DNA of 13,258 bases from 2-01-FULL-45-10 sp964450115 (GCA_964450115.1 CAYVCD010000040.1:1-13258); one strand, 5' to 3'; shown: positions 5,710 to 12,514, counted from the stretch's first letter. A program made the numbers and translations. The notes: generated by a model not told the origin, from the sequence alone.

Positions 5710-5862
5710 ATGAAGATGTTATTGGGTGCCATTATAGGTGGTGCTATCGGTTTCGGCGTAGGATATTTTGGCAAATGCACTTCTGGAGCTTGCCCGTTAA
5801 CAAGTAATCCTGTAATAAGCACTATAATCGGTGCTGTGATAGGTCTTGCTGTAACTAGGTAA
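5710..5862 (+). CDS. DUF6132-like small membrane protein
   Basis: 50-aa ORF: MKMLLGAIIGGAIGFGVGYF, then GKCTSGACPLTSNPVISTII and GAVIGLAVTR. Two glycine-rich hydrophobic helices (about 3-20 and 36-49) flank the loop C-x-SG-x-CP-x-TSNP. That loop is, as far as I recall, the hallmark of the DUF6132 family, whose members are tiny two-helix membrane proteins often found near redox or rhodanese genes; function unknown. The two cysteines (23 and 28) could be redox active. The start is fixed by the leader SD GGAGGG. The next leader's TAACGGAG begins 1 nt after the stop. Confidence 0.78.
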   Translation: MKMLLGAIIGGAIGFGVGYFGKCTSGACPLTSNPVISTIIGAVIGLAVTR

Positions 5863-5878
5863 TAACGGAGATGCTAGA
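5863..5878 (+). repeat. array leader E (short, before 5879 gene)
   Basis: TAACGGAGATGCTAGA before ATG 5879 matches the last part of the type 1 leader (TAACGGAGGTGCGAGA). The upstream half of the leader is missing. Confidence 0.5.
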
Positions 5879-6067
5879 ATGAGCGAGGCTTCATACAAAG
5901 AAAAGAAAATTAGTGGAGGAATAATGAAACCAGCCAAGCCTATCTATAAAAACTTATTGCTTATTGTCCTCATAATATGGATTATCGGCATAACGTATTA
6001 TGTTTCTGATCTATATTTTAAAATAGGTGAGATAGAACACGCTTTAGTGCATACCAAACAGCATTGA
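5879..6067 (+). CDS. small single-pass membrane protein
   Basis: 62 aa from ATG 5879, or 47 aa from the in-frame ATG at 5924 (MKPAKPIYKNLLLIVLIIWI). The upstream start has the array leader; the internal one has a very good SD (GTGGAGGA, 5913-5920), so either or both may be used. One strong hydrophobic segment (LLLIVLIIWIIGITYYV, about 26-42 of the longer form) follows a Lys-rich N-terminus, which predicts N-in topology with a short external tail EIEHALVHTKQH. No cysteines or known domain. Function unknown. Confidence 0.65.
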   Translation: MSEASYKEKKISGGIMKPAKPIYKNLLLIVLIIWIIGITYYVSDLYFKIGEIEHALVHTKQH

Positions 6068-6114
6068 GATACTGGAAAATAAAACAACCCCGCCACACTT
6101 GAAAGGAGAATGAG
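6061..6114 (+). repeat. array leader F (type 2, before 6115 gene)
   Basis: GCATTGAGATACTGG overlaps the end of the previous gene, then CAACCCCGCCACACTTGAAA and GGAGAATGAG before ATG (6085-6114). One mismatch to leader C in this part, although about 780 bp separates them. Confidence 0.7.
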
Positions 6115-6345
6115 ATGTTCAAATGCGGTAAGTGTGAAAAAGAATTTCCCATTGAGCAGCTAAAAACAATCAAGGTCGGAAACCGATGGTGGTATCAATA
6201 TAAGCGTCTTCCAATCTATGAGATGACTACGTATTTTTGTCACAAATGCTATAAGAAGAAGACGATTGGGGCTATAATTGGTATTATTGTATTTATTGCA
6301 GTAATAGTGATGCTTAACTATTTACTTAGTCTATACTTAAAATAG
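6115..6345 (+). CDS. zinc-ribbon membrane protein
   Basis: 76-aa protein with CGKC (Cys4, 7), an aromatic spacer (NRWWYQYKRLPIYEMTTYF) and CHKC (Cys42, 45), forming a probable C4 zinc ribbon. A C-terminal hydrophobic helix (about 51-73, IGAIIGIIVFIAVIVMLNYLL) follows a KKK stop-transfer-like stretch. A cytosolic zinc head on a membrane anchor is the likely topology. SD AAGGAG (6103-6108) is 6 nt from the ATG. Same architecture and leader type as the 5305 gene. No family recognised. Confidence 0.78.
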   Translation: MFKCGKCEKEFPIEQLKTIKVGNRWWYQYKRLPIYEMTTYFCHKCYKKKTIGAIIGIIVFIAVIVMLNYLLSLYLK

Positions 6346-6381
6346 TAGCCTTGAGATTCCGGACATAACGGAGGTGCGAGG
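6345..6381 (+). repeat. array leader G (type 1, before 6382 gene)
   Basis: GTAGCCTTGAGATTCCGG, ACA, then TAACGGAGGTGCGAGG before ATG; the first G is the last base of the previous stop codon. In this copy CCTTG.G.TTCCG can pair, with G-T pairs and two mismatches, to CGGAG.T.CGAGG, which would cover the SD. Confidence 0.75.
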
Positions 6382-7113
6382 ATGAAACGAAGGACAGTTA
6401 AAAAGATAATATACTTTTTAATACTCTTTCCCGTGACGCTTATTGCATTCGGCTGGGCCTATACCAACTTTTTCATAAAGATAGATACTTTAGAAGTGGA
6501 TAGATATTATGAACTTTTATCTAAACATTCAAAATCATCCGGGACCCTCGTATTTAATCTGAATATCAAGGAGAATGACGACATGCAGGCCATTACAGAA
6601 ATACTGAAAAGAGCCATGGGCCTGGAAGGTTACAAGATATGGACAGGCTATGGAGAAACATATAATAAGCCCGCAATTATAACAACAATATCACCCGGGG
6701 TTGCGACCATAACGATCTCCAAGAGCGTGAAGCAGAAAAATGAGCAAATAAATGTTTTGATACATGAATTGAGCCACATATATGTCTGGGACCTAGACAA
6801 ATCTATTTTGGAAGATTGCGATGAAGAAAAGTTCGTCGATTGCGCAGGCGTATTTCTGGGGCTTGGTATACAGATGCTGAATGGATTGACAGATGATATA
6901 TTTTTTATGCCTGGTGGAGAATACCAGACAGAAAAGAAGATGTTTGGTTATATAAAGCCCGAACAACTAGGATATCTGTTCGCTCGCTATTGTGCCGAAA
7001 GAAGGATAAGCCATTATAAAGTAATGCCATTTTTGAGTTCGGCGGGGCGCAAGTATTTCAATATTGGGCACAATTACCTGAAAAGAGCAAAGCGTCAAGA
7101 AAACGCCTTGTAA
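6382..7113 (+). CDS. membrane-anchored HExxH zinc metallopeptidase
   Basis: 243-aa protein. A basic N-terminus (MKRRTVKK) and one hydrophobic helix (about 9-31) anchor it, so the rest is probably outside the cytoplasmic membrane. The catalytic motif is HELSH (His128, Glu129, His132). The downstream acidic cluster with Glu148/Glu149 in DEEKFVDCAGVFLGLG gives a possible third zinc ligand, an arrangement like ImmA/IrrE-type and other gluzincin-like hypotheticals. Residues 50-125 look like a mixed alpha/beta pro-region or fold extension. Substrate unknown. The ATG follows leader G. It is the largest gene in the array. Its presence beside zinc-ribbon membrane proteins is suggestive, but a shared pathway is not demonstrated. 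Confidence 0.75.
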   Translation: MKRRTVKKIIYFLILFPVTLIAFGWAYTNFFIKIDTLEVDRYYELLSKHSKSSGTLVFNLNIKENDDMQAITEILKRAMGLEGYKIWTGYGETYNKPAIITTISPGVATITISKSVKQKNEQINVLIHELSHIYVWDLDKSILEDCDEEKFVDCAGVFLGLGIQMLNGLTDDIFFMPGGEYQTEKKMFGYIKPEQLGYLFARYCAERRISHYKVMPFLSSAGRKYFNIGHNYLKRAKRQENAL

Positions 7114-7142
7114 AATTAGCCAAAGTTCTATTAAAGAAGAAA

Positions 7143-7158
7143 TAACGGAGGTGTGTAA
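7143..7158 (+). repeat. array leader H (short, before 7159 gene)
   Basis: TAACGGAGGTGTGTAA before ATG 7159, matching the SD half of the type 1 leader. The CCTTGAGAT half is absent from the 29 nt after the metallopeptidase gene. Confidence 0.5.
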
Positions 7159-7413
7159 ATGAAGAAGATCGTTGTATTGTTAATGTTGCTATCTATGATC
7201 GCCACACCATTGTACGCTCTGAATATATTGGAAAAACTGATATATAAAGAAGTCCGGGTGAGCGGAGAGAAGGTTTTGGTCAATAAGGCCACGGGAAAGG
7301 TTGAGAAAAAATTGGTGGATAATAAATATGAGCCTATCTCTTCAGAGAAGGGGTGGGGAGGTATACCCTCCGAGCAGGATATGTACCAGGCCAGATATGA
7401 TAGAAACCGTTAG
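7159..7413 (+). CDS. small exported protein of unknown function
   Basis: 84-aa protein with a clear Sec signal peptide: MKK, hydrophobic core IVVLLMLLSMIATP, and an Ala-containing cleavage region LYA before LN. No lipobox cysteine, so it is a soluble periplasmic or secreted protein of about 64 aa after cleavage. The mature part has a beta-like segment (EVRVSGEKVLVNKATGKVEKKLV) and a polar end with WGGIPSEQDMYQARYD. No family recognised. Last gene of the array; lysS has its own promoter 13 nt after this stop, and no terminator is seen between them. Confidence 0.8.
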   Translation: MKKIVVLLMLLSMIATPLYALNILEKLIYKEVRVSGEKVLVNKATGKVEKKLVDNKYEPISSEKGWGGIPSEQDMYQARYDRNR

Positions 7414-7425
7414 AGTCCGGGCTGC

Positions 7426-7454
7426 TTGACCATACGGTGATATTAGTATATAAT
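7426..7454 (+). promoter_or_regulatory. consensus sigma70-type promoter of lysS
   Basis: TTGACC (7426-7431), 17 nt, TATAAT (7449-7454). The expected start (about 7460-7462) coincides with the lysS ATG at 7462, and no SD lies between, so lysS is predicted to be leaderless. Confidence 0.8.
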
Positions 7455-7461
7455 CATTCGC

Positions 7462-8913
7462 ATGACTATTGAGCACGAAGAGAGCGATCTGATAAAGCAG
7501 AGAAGGGCAAAGCTGGACGCCATAACAAGTAAAGGCATATATGCTTATGGCGGAAAGTTCTCCACCACCTCCACAATAAAAGAACTCACCGATAATTTTG
7601 CTGATGGTAAGACCGCCACCTTAGCAGGCAGGATCATGGCCTGCAGGGAACATGGCAAGGCAAAATTCTACGACCTCAAAGATTCCACCGGCAAGATCCA
7701 ACTATATGTCAAAGCCGATATCGTAGGCCCGGATGCCTTTGAGCTTTCGAATAATACCGACATTGGCGATTTCATAGGCGTCTCCGGAGAGACTTTTAAG
7801 ACCAGGACAAATGAACCATCGATAAAGGTGCTGAAGTTTGAAATGCTCTCCAAATCCATGAGACCGTTGCCCGAGAAATGGCACGGCTTAAAGGATGTCG
7901 AGACCAGATACCGTCAGCGTTATGTCGATGTCATTATGAATGATGATGTCAAAAAGGTATTCGTCGCAAGATCCCATATAGTAAGCGAGATAAGGCGTTT
8001 TCTTGATACAAAAGGTTTTCTTGAAGTCGAGACTCCGATGATGCAGTCGATCCCGGGCGGCGCCGCGGGTAAGCCTTTCAAGACGCACCATGAAGCGCTC
8101 GATATGGATCTATACTTGAGAATAGCTCCGGAGCTCTTCTTAAAGAGGCTATTGGTCGGCGGATTCGATAAAGTATACGAGATCAACAGGAACTTCAGGA
8201 ATGAGGGCATATCTACTCGCCACAATCCGGAGTTTACCATGCTGGAAGTCTATGAAGCCTATTCCGATTGCGCCGGGATGATGAAGCTGACTGAAAATAT
8301 GATAATGGATCTGGCCGAGAAAGTTGTCGGCAAGACCAGCTTCGAATATCAGGGCAAAACGATAGACATGTCAAAGTGGGAGAGGATATCTTTCGCCGAT
8401 CTCATGAAGGAACAGTTCGGGATAATACCGGAAGAGAAACCAGAAGACTGGGTAAAGAAGCTGAAAAATAAGGGAATAGAGATAGAGGGTAAGGAGCTAT
8501 CACGTACTCAAATAATAAATATAGTCGGAGAGCTCATAGAGCCCAAAGCGCACAATCATCCCGTATTTGTCGTAGATATGTTCAAGGAGATGTGCCCTCT
8601 GGCAAAGACGAAGAGAGACAATCCGCTCCTTACAGACCGTTTTGAATTATATATGGGTGGGATGGAGATAGCGAATGCTTACTCGGAGTTGAACGATCCC
8701 ACCGAGCAGAAGAAGAGGTTCGAGGCGGACATAGCGGATCTCAAAGATAAGAAACAAAGAATAGATGAGGATTTCGTACGCGCCCTGGAATACGGAATGC
8801 CTCCGGCGGGCGGCTTAGGTATAGGCATTGACAGGCTCGTCATGATACTTACCAATTCCCCATCGATAAGGGACGTTATACTATTTCCCCAGCTAAAATC
8901 CGAGAATATTTAA
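7462..8913 (+). CDS. lysS: lysyl-tRNA synthetase (class II)
   Basis: 483-aa class II LysRS that charges tRNA-Lys in the cytoplasm. An N-terminal OB-fold anticodon-binding domain (about 45-125: TLAGRIMACREHGKAKFYDL) is followed by the catalytic domain. Motif 1 is near FLEVETPMMQSIPGGAAGKPF, motif 2 is FRNEGISTRHNPEFTMLE and motif 3 is GLGIGIDRLVMIL near the C-terminus. Typical length is about 490-505. No closer in-frame Met exists, so ATG 7462 is the start; it sits 7 nt after the -10 box with no SD. The stop TAA abuts the ATG of the next gene (TAAATG), suggesting coupled translation with lolC/E. Confidence 0.97.
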   Translation: MTIEHEESDLIKQRRAKLDAITSKGIYAYGGKFSTTSTIKELTDNFADGKTATLAGRIMACREHGKAKFYDLKDSTGKIQLYVKADIVGPDAFELSNNTDIGDFIGVSGETFKTRTNEPSIKVLKFEMLSKSMRPLPEKWHGLKDVETRYRQRYVDVIMNDDVKKVFVARSHIVSEIRRFLDTKGFLEVETPMMQSIPGGAAGKPFKTHHEALDMDLYLRIAPELFLKRLLVGGFDKVYEINRNFRNEGISTRHNPEFTMLEVYEAYSDCAGMMKLTENMIMDLAEKVVGKTSFEYQGKTIDMSKWERISFADLMKEQFGIIPEEKPEDWVKKLKNKGIEIEGKELSRTQIINIVGELIEPKAHNHPVFVVDMFKEMCPLAKTKRDNPLLTDRFELYMGGMEIANAYSELNDPTEQKKRFEADIADLKDKKQRIDEDFVRALEYGMPPAGGLGIGIDRLVMILTNSPSIRDVILFPQLKSENI

Positions 8914-10095
8914 ATGGGTTGGCAGCTCTTCGTAGCTCTCAGATACCTCACCTCAAAACATAAAGAGAAGTTCATCTCCATAATAAGTCTCATATCGGTC
9001 CTAGGCGTCGCCGTAGGAGTGGCCGCGCTCATAGTGGTCATCGCGGTGATGAGCGGATTCGATAACGACCTCAAAGAGAAGATGATCGGCACGAATGCCC
9101 ACATGGTAGTAGAGGCCGAATATGGCATGAAGCCGTCCGACGAAATACTATTTAAGATAACGACGACACCTCATGTCCTGGCCGCTTCATTCTATCTGCA
9201 GGGACAAGCGCTCATCAGATCCAATGAAAATGTTACCGGTGTCATAGTCAAAGGCATAGATCCGGTACTGGAAGAAAAGGTCAGCAAGATAAAGGCATAC
9301 ATCACAAAGGGCGTGGTCGATTTCGCAAACGACGGCATCATTATAGGAAGCGAGCTTGCCGCTAGGCTGAAGTTGAAGTTAGGAGACGCCATATCGCTGG
9401 TCTCCCAATCCGATACGAAGGGTGAGAAGTTCAAGGTGACAGGTATATTCACCTCCGGGATGTATGAATATGATATGAACCTCGTCTATCTTGATATTAA
9501 AAAAGCTCAAGGCCTATTTGCGGCGCAGAATCTAGTCAGCGGCGTATCTATAAAAGCCAACGATGCTTTTGACGTTTTAAATATAAAGAATGAGCTCAGG
9601 AAGAAGCTGGGCCCTGAATTTACGGTCAGGACGTGGATGGAGATGAATAAGAATCTTATAGCGGCGCTGAAGCTCGAAAAGACCGTCATGTTCCTTATAT
9701 TGACTCTTATAGTGATAGTGGCATGTCTTAATATAGCCAGCGCTCTCATAATGACAGTTCTTGAGAAGACGAAGGATATAGGTATACTGAAGGCTATAGG
9801 CGCGTCTAACGACAATATCATGGCGATATTCGCCATGGAAGGGGCGCTGATCGGATCATTAGGGACTCTTATGGGTACCGGCATTGGCATGACGCTATGC
9901 TGGTGCCTGAAGACATATAAATTCATAAGCCTGCCGCAGGAGATATACTATATCGATAGGCTTCCTGTAAAATTGGAACTACAAGATGTGTCGCTTATAG
10001 TGATCTCGAGCCTGGTCATAAGCCTTATCGCTACTATCTACCCGGCATATAAAGCGTCGAAGCTGGATCCTACAGAGGCGCTAAGGTACGAATAA
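8914..10095 (+). CDS. LolC/LolE-type lipoprotein-releasing permease
   Basis: 393-aa inner-membrane subunit of the LolCDE ABC transporter, which extracts outer-membrane lipoproteins from the inner membrane and passes them to LolA. Seen here: the N-terminal family signature LFVALRYLTSKHKEKFISIISLIS, TM1 (about 25-50), a large periplasmic MacB-like domain (about 50-255), and the C-terminal FtsX domain with three helices including CLNIASALIMTVLEKTKDIGILKAIGAS. One copy is present, as in organisms with a LolF-like homodimer, so I give no C/E letter. The start abuts the lysS stop without an SD. The presence of a Lol system implies an outer membrane. Confidence 0.94.
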   Translation: MGWQLFVALRYLTSKHKEKFISIISLISVLGVAVGVAALIVVIAVMSGFDNDLKEKMIGTNAHMVVEAEYGMKPSDEILFKITTTPHVLAASFYLQGQALIRSNENVTGVIVKGIDPVLEEKVSKIKAYITKGVVDFANDGIIIGSELAARLKLKLGDAISLVSQSDTKGEKFKVTGIFTSGMYEYDMNLVYLDIKKAQGLFAAQNLVSGVSIKANDAFDVLNIKNELRKKLGPEFTVRTWMEMNKNLIAALKLEKTVMFLILTLIVIVACLNIASALIMTVLEKTKDIGILKAIGASNDNIMAIFAMEGALIGSLGTLMGTGIGMTLCWCLKTYKFISLPQEIYYIDRLPVKLELQDVSLIVISSLVISLIATIYPAYKASKLDPTEALRYE

Positions 10096-10103
10096 ATTAA
10101 GTT

Positions 10104-10131
10104 TGTAGGTCACCCTTAAGGGTGACCTACA
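10104..10131. repeat. perfect 28-nt palindrome between lolC/E and lolD
   Basis: TGTAGGTCACCCTT followed by its exact reverse complement. As RNA or single-stranded DNA it would form a 14-bp fold-back, with a few unpaired bases at the tip. No T-run follows. It lies 8 nt after the lolC/E stop and 17 nt before the lolD ATG, so it could modulate lolD expression, bind a protein or be a mobile REP-like element. Confidence 0.8.
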
Positions 10132-10148
10132 CTGTGGATAACTTTAAT

Positions 10149-10823
10149 ATGATAATTGCAAAAGACCTGCATAAGATATACCGGAGAGGCCACAAAGAGG
10201 TGAGGGCCGTCAATGGTATAGATCTCGAGATAAAGGACGGCAGCTCTGTCCTGATAGTCGGGCCGTCGGGCGCGGGCAAATCCACTCTATTGCATATGCT
10301 GGGCGCTCTCGATAAGCCCACGTCGGGAAAGATATTGCTGGAAGATACCGATATCTATAAGTTGCCGGACGGGGAGAGGGCTGTAATGAGAAATGAAAGA
10401 ATAGGGTTTGTATTTCAATTCTACCATCTTCTTTCGGAGTTCACGGCTCTAGAGAATGTGATGATGCCGGCCCTGATGAACTCCGGCTCCGTGCGCATCG
10501 CCAAACATATAGTAAGAAAAAAAGCCACAGATGTTTTAAAGTCCGTAGGTCTTGAGAACAGGATGGATCACCTCCCATCAAGATTATCCGGAGGGGAGTC
10601 GCAGAGGGTGGCGATAGCCAGGGCCATCATGAATGAGCCTCGATTGCTGCTCTGTGATGAGCCAACAGGAAATCTTGACTCAAATAATAGCGAATCGATA
10701 TATGAGATCTTATTCAGCCTCAAAGAGAAGAATGGCATGACCATAGTGATAGTTTCCCATGATGAAAAGCTCGTCTCCAGGGTAGATTATACCATACGCC
10801 TAAAAGACGGCAAGCCCGCCTGA
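10149..10823 (+). CDS. lolD: LolD-type lipoprotein-releasing ABC ATPase
   Basis: 224-aa ATPase subunit that powers LolCDE. Motifs: Walker A GPSGAGKS (38-45), Q-loop Gln90, signature LSGGE (146-150) with QRVAIARA, Walker B LLLCDE (166-171) and switch His204 in IVSHDEK. The D-loop region EPTGNLD is typical of the MacB/LolD family. ATG 10149 fits the family start (MIIAKDLHKIYRRG); an in-frame GTG at 10122 lies inside the palindrome and is unlikely. No clear SD, so coupling to lolC/E may matter. The last codons (KPA and stop) coincide with the first unit of the 38-bp tandem repeat, so the C-terminus was probably reset by that repeat. Confidence 0.95.
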   Translation: MIIAKDLHKIYRRGHKEVRAVNGIDLEIKDGSSVLIVGPSGAGKSTLLHMLGALDKPTSGKILLEDTDIYKLPDGERAVMRNERIGFVFQFYHLLSEFTALENVMMPALMNSGSVRIAKHIVRKKATDVLKSVGLENRMDHLPSRLSGGESQRVAIARAIMNEPRLLLCDEPTGNLDSNNSESIYEILFSLKEKNGMTIVIVSHDEKLVSRVDYTIRLKDGKPA

Positions 10824-10863
10824 CCGATGGCTATAGCATTCAGTCGGGCAGGCCCGCCTGACC
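10814..10863 (+). repeat. 38-bp tandem repeat, left of gap (1.3 units)
   Basis: Unit GCCCGCCTGACCGATGGCTA + TAGCATTCAGTCGGGCAG (38 bp), followed by the first 12 nt of a second unit before the N run. Each unit can fold as an interrupted hairpin (GCCCG-CTGA-ATG ... CAT-TCAG-CGGGC) around the palindrome GCTATAGC. The repeat overlaps the lolD stop codon (TGA 10821-10823). Confidence 0.85.
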
Positions 10864-10963
10864 NNNNNNNNNNNNNNNNNNNNNNNNNNNNNNNNNNNNN
10901 NNNNNNNNNNNNNNNNNNNNNNNNNNNNNNNNNNNNNNNNNNNNNNNNNNNNNNNNNNNNNNN
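10864..10963. other. assembly gap of exactly 100 N
   Basis: A run of exactly 100 N, a conventional scaffolding placeholder of unknown true length. It is bounded on both sides by the same 50 nt, so it marks an unresolved tandem repeat. With the flanking repeats it makes up most of the 322-bp stretch without a gene between lolD and the aminotransferase gene; the rest holds the promoter at 11042-11070 and a leader. Confidence 0.97.
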
Positions 10964-11013
10964 GCCCGCCTGACCGATGGCTATAGCATTCAGTCGGGCA
11001 GGCCCGCCTGACC
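10964..11013 (+). repeat. 38-bp tandem repeat, right of gap (1.3 units)
   Basis: Identical to 10814-10863 over all 50 nt. The number of units in the genome cannot be read from this assembly; the two contig ends may even be the same sequence. Confidence 0.85.
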
Positions 11014-11041
11014 TACCTTTCAATAATTCCTAATGATTTGT

Positions 11042-11070
11042 TTGACTTAATAACGTTTATTATATATATT
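11042..11070 (+). promoter_or_regulatory. sigma70-type promoter for the aminotransferase-mcsAB operon
   Basis: TTGACT (11042-11047), 17 nt, TATATT (11065-11070) in an AT-rich stretch, predicted start near 11077. A second possible -10 (TATTAT, 11079-11084) lacks a good -35. Confidence 0.6.
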
Positions 11071-11145
11071 ATATAGGATATTATAGTGGTGAATATGAAC
11101 CCCGCTCATTCTTCAGGGTGGGGCATGAATAGGAGAATGGGCGGG

Positions 11146-12018
11146 GTGAAGATATATTTCAATGGGGAGATGGTAGATAAAGATAAGGCGGTGGTCTCTG
11201 TATTTGACCACGGACTGCTTTACGGAGATGGTGTCTTTGAAGGCATCCGTTCTTACGAAGGGTTGGTCTTCAAACTCAAAGAGCATATTGACAGGCTATA
11301 CCGTTCCGCCGATGCGATCCAGCTGACGATCCCGAAGACGAAGGGTGAGATGTCCGAAGCCGTTATTAAGACGCTTCAGGCAAATGACCTTAGATCGGCT
11401 TACATCCGCCTGGTCGTGACAAGAGGGCCCGGGGACCTGGGGCTCGACCCGAGAAAATGCAAAACATGCACCATATTCATCATAGCTGATAAGATAAAAT
11501 TATATCCGGAAGAATTTTACCGGAACGGTCTCGAGATAGTCACCGCCAAGACAAGGCGTAATCTTACCACTGCCCTTAACCCGAAGATAAAGTCCCTTAA
11601 CTATCTCAATAATATATTGGCGAAGATAGACGCTATCAAGGCCGGCACCGAGGAAGCGATCATGCTTTCATACAACGATTATGTAGCGGAATGCACGGGC
11701 GATAATATCTTCATGGTAAAGAACGGCAAGCTCTTTACGCCGCCTACCGATGTCGGCGCGCTCGAAGGAATCACTAGAAGCGCCGTGATGGATCTTGCCC
11801 GAAAGACCGGTATCGGATTTGAAGAGAGGATGTTAAAGCTCGACGACCTTTATTCGGCGGATGAAGTATTTTTAACAGGCACGGCCGCCGAGATCATACC
11901 GGTCACGATGATCGATAAGAAGAAGATAGGCAGTAGCAAGCCGGGGGCGATCACGACGCGGCTTCTGGGCGAATTTAAAAAACTGACAAAGTCGGACGGG
12001 GTTAAGTATGAATTGTGA
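11146..12018 (+). CDS. ilvE: branched-chain amino acid aminotransferase (class IV, PLP)
   Basis: 290-aa fold-type IV PLP enzyme, most likely IlvE, which interconverts Leu/Ile/Val and their 2-oxo acids. Seen here: SVFDHGLLYGDGVFEGIRSY near the N-terminus, YIRLVVTRG, the PLP lysine in KSLNYLNNILA, ECTGDNIF, and the phosphate-binding GITRSAVMDLA and LTGTAAEIIPV. I prefer GTG 11146, giving (M)KIYFNGEMV as in relatives, with AGGAG (11131-11135) 10 nt upstream. ATG at 11137, 11125 or 11095 and GTG at 11086 are in-frame alternatives. D-amino acid aminotransferase or aminodeoxychorismate lyase are less likely relatives. The gene overlaps mcsA by 11 nt. Confidence 0.9.
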   Translation: MKIYFNGEMVDKDKAVVSVFDHGLLYGDGVFEGIRSYEGLVFKLKEHIDRLYRSADAIQLTIPKTKGEMSEAVIKTLQANDLRSAYIRLVVTRGPGDLGLDPRKCKTCTIFIIADKIKLYPEEFYRNGLEIVTAKTRRNLTTALNPKIKSLNYLNNILAKIDAIKAGTEEAIMLSYNDYVAECTGDNIFMVKNGKLFTPPTDVGALEGITRSAVMDLARKTGIGFEERMLKLDDLYSADEVFLTGTAAEIIPVTMIDKKKIGSSKPGAITTRLLGEFKKLTKSDGVKYEL

Positions 12019-12514
12019 TGTCTGCGGGAAGAAAGAGGCCACCGTACATCTTACCGAGATCGTGAACGAGCAGATGACGAAGCTGAATCTCTGCGAGGAC
12101 TGCGCCCGCGAAAAAGGCGCCCAGATGGAAGAGCACTTTGGCTTGAGCGAGCTTCTCTCCGGGCTTACCGACATGGGTACGGCGGTGGAGCCGGAGGTCG
12201 CCATAATGACAACGTGTTCCAATTGCGGCCTCACATACCAGAACTTCAGAAAGATAGGCAGGCTCGGCTGCAGTGAATGCTATGAAGCTTTCAAGAAGGA
12301 GCTGTCGGCTCTCTTAAAGAGGATCCACGGCGCCGACCGCCACATAGGGAAGGTTTCATTGAGAGGCGGCAAGACGATCAAGGATACCAGGACGCTGCAG
12401 GACCTGAAAGTGCAGCTTGAGAAGGCGATCCAGATGGAGGAGTTCGAGGAGGCGGCCAAGCTCAGGGATAAGATCAGAGATTTTGAAAAGAAGGCGAAGG
12501 CCAAAGAAGAATGA
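12008..12514 (+). CDS. mcsA: McsA, activator of protein-arginine kinase
   Basis: 168-aa McsA-like protein with two zinc-finger pairs and a UVR helix pair. Cysteines: CDVC (3, 6) with CEDC (29, 32), and CSNC (70, 73) with CSEC (88, 91). The C-terminal UVR motif covers about 133-165 (LQDLKVQLEKAIQMEEFEEA then AKLRDKIRDFE). In Bacillus, McsA activates McsB and links it to the CtsR/ClpC stress regulon. The start ATG 12008 is inside the end of the aminotransferase gene, and the stop overlaps the mcsB ATG (ATGA), so the three genes are translationally linked. Neither ctsR nor clpC is inside the window; one may follow mcsB. Confidence 0.93.
   Translation: MNCDVCGKKEATVHLTEIVNEQMTKLNLCEDCAREKGAQMEEHFGLSELLSGLTDMGTAVEPEVAIMTTCSNCGLTYQNFRKIGRLGCSECYEAFKKELSALLKRIHGADRHIGKVSLRGGKTIKDTRTLQDLKVQLEKAIQMEEFEEAAKLRDKIRDFEKKAKAKEE

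Noticed and set aside
4958..7158. Integron cassette array with attC sites
   Set aside because: The repeats resemble each other, but I find no paired RYYYAAC/GTTRRRY core sites or long imperfect hairpins, and no integrase gene.
10814..11013. CRISPR array
   Set aside because: The 38-bp units are directly tandem with no unique spacers, and no cas gene is present.
10787..11023. Minus-strand ORF crossing the N gap
   Set aside because: Its frame depends on 100 placeholder N and otherwise translates the tandem repeat.
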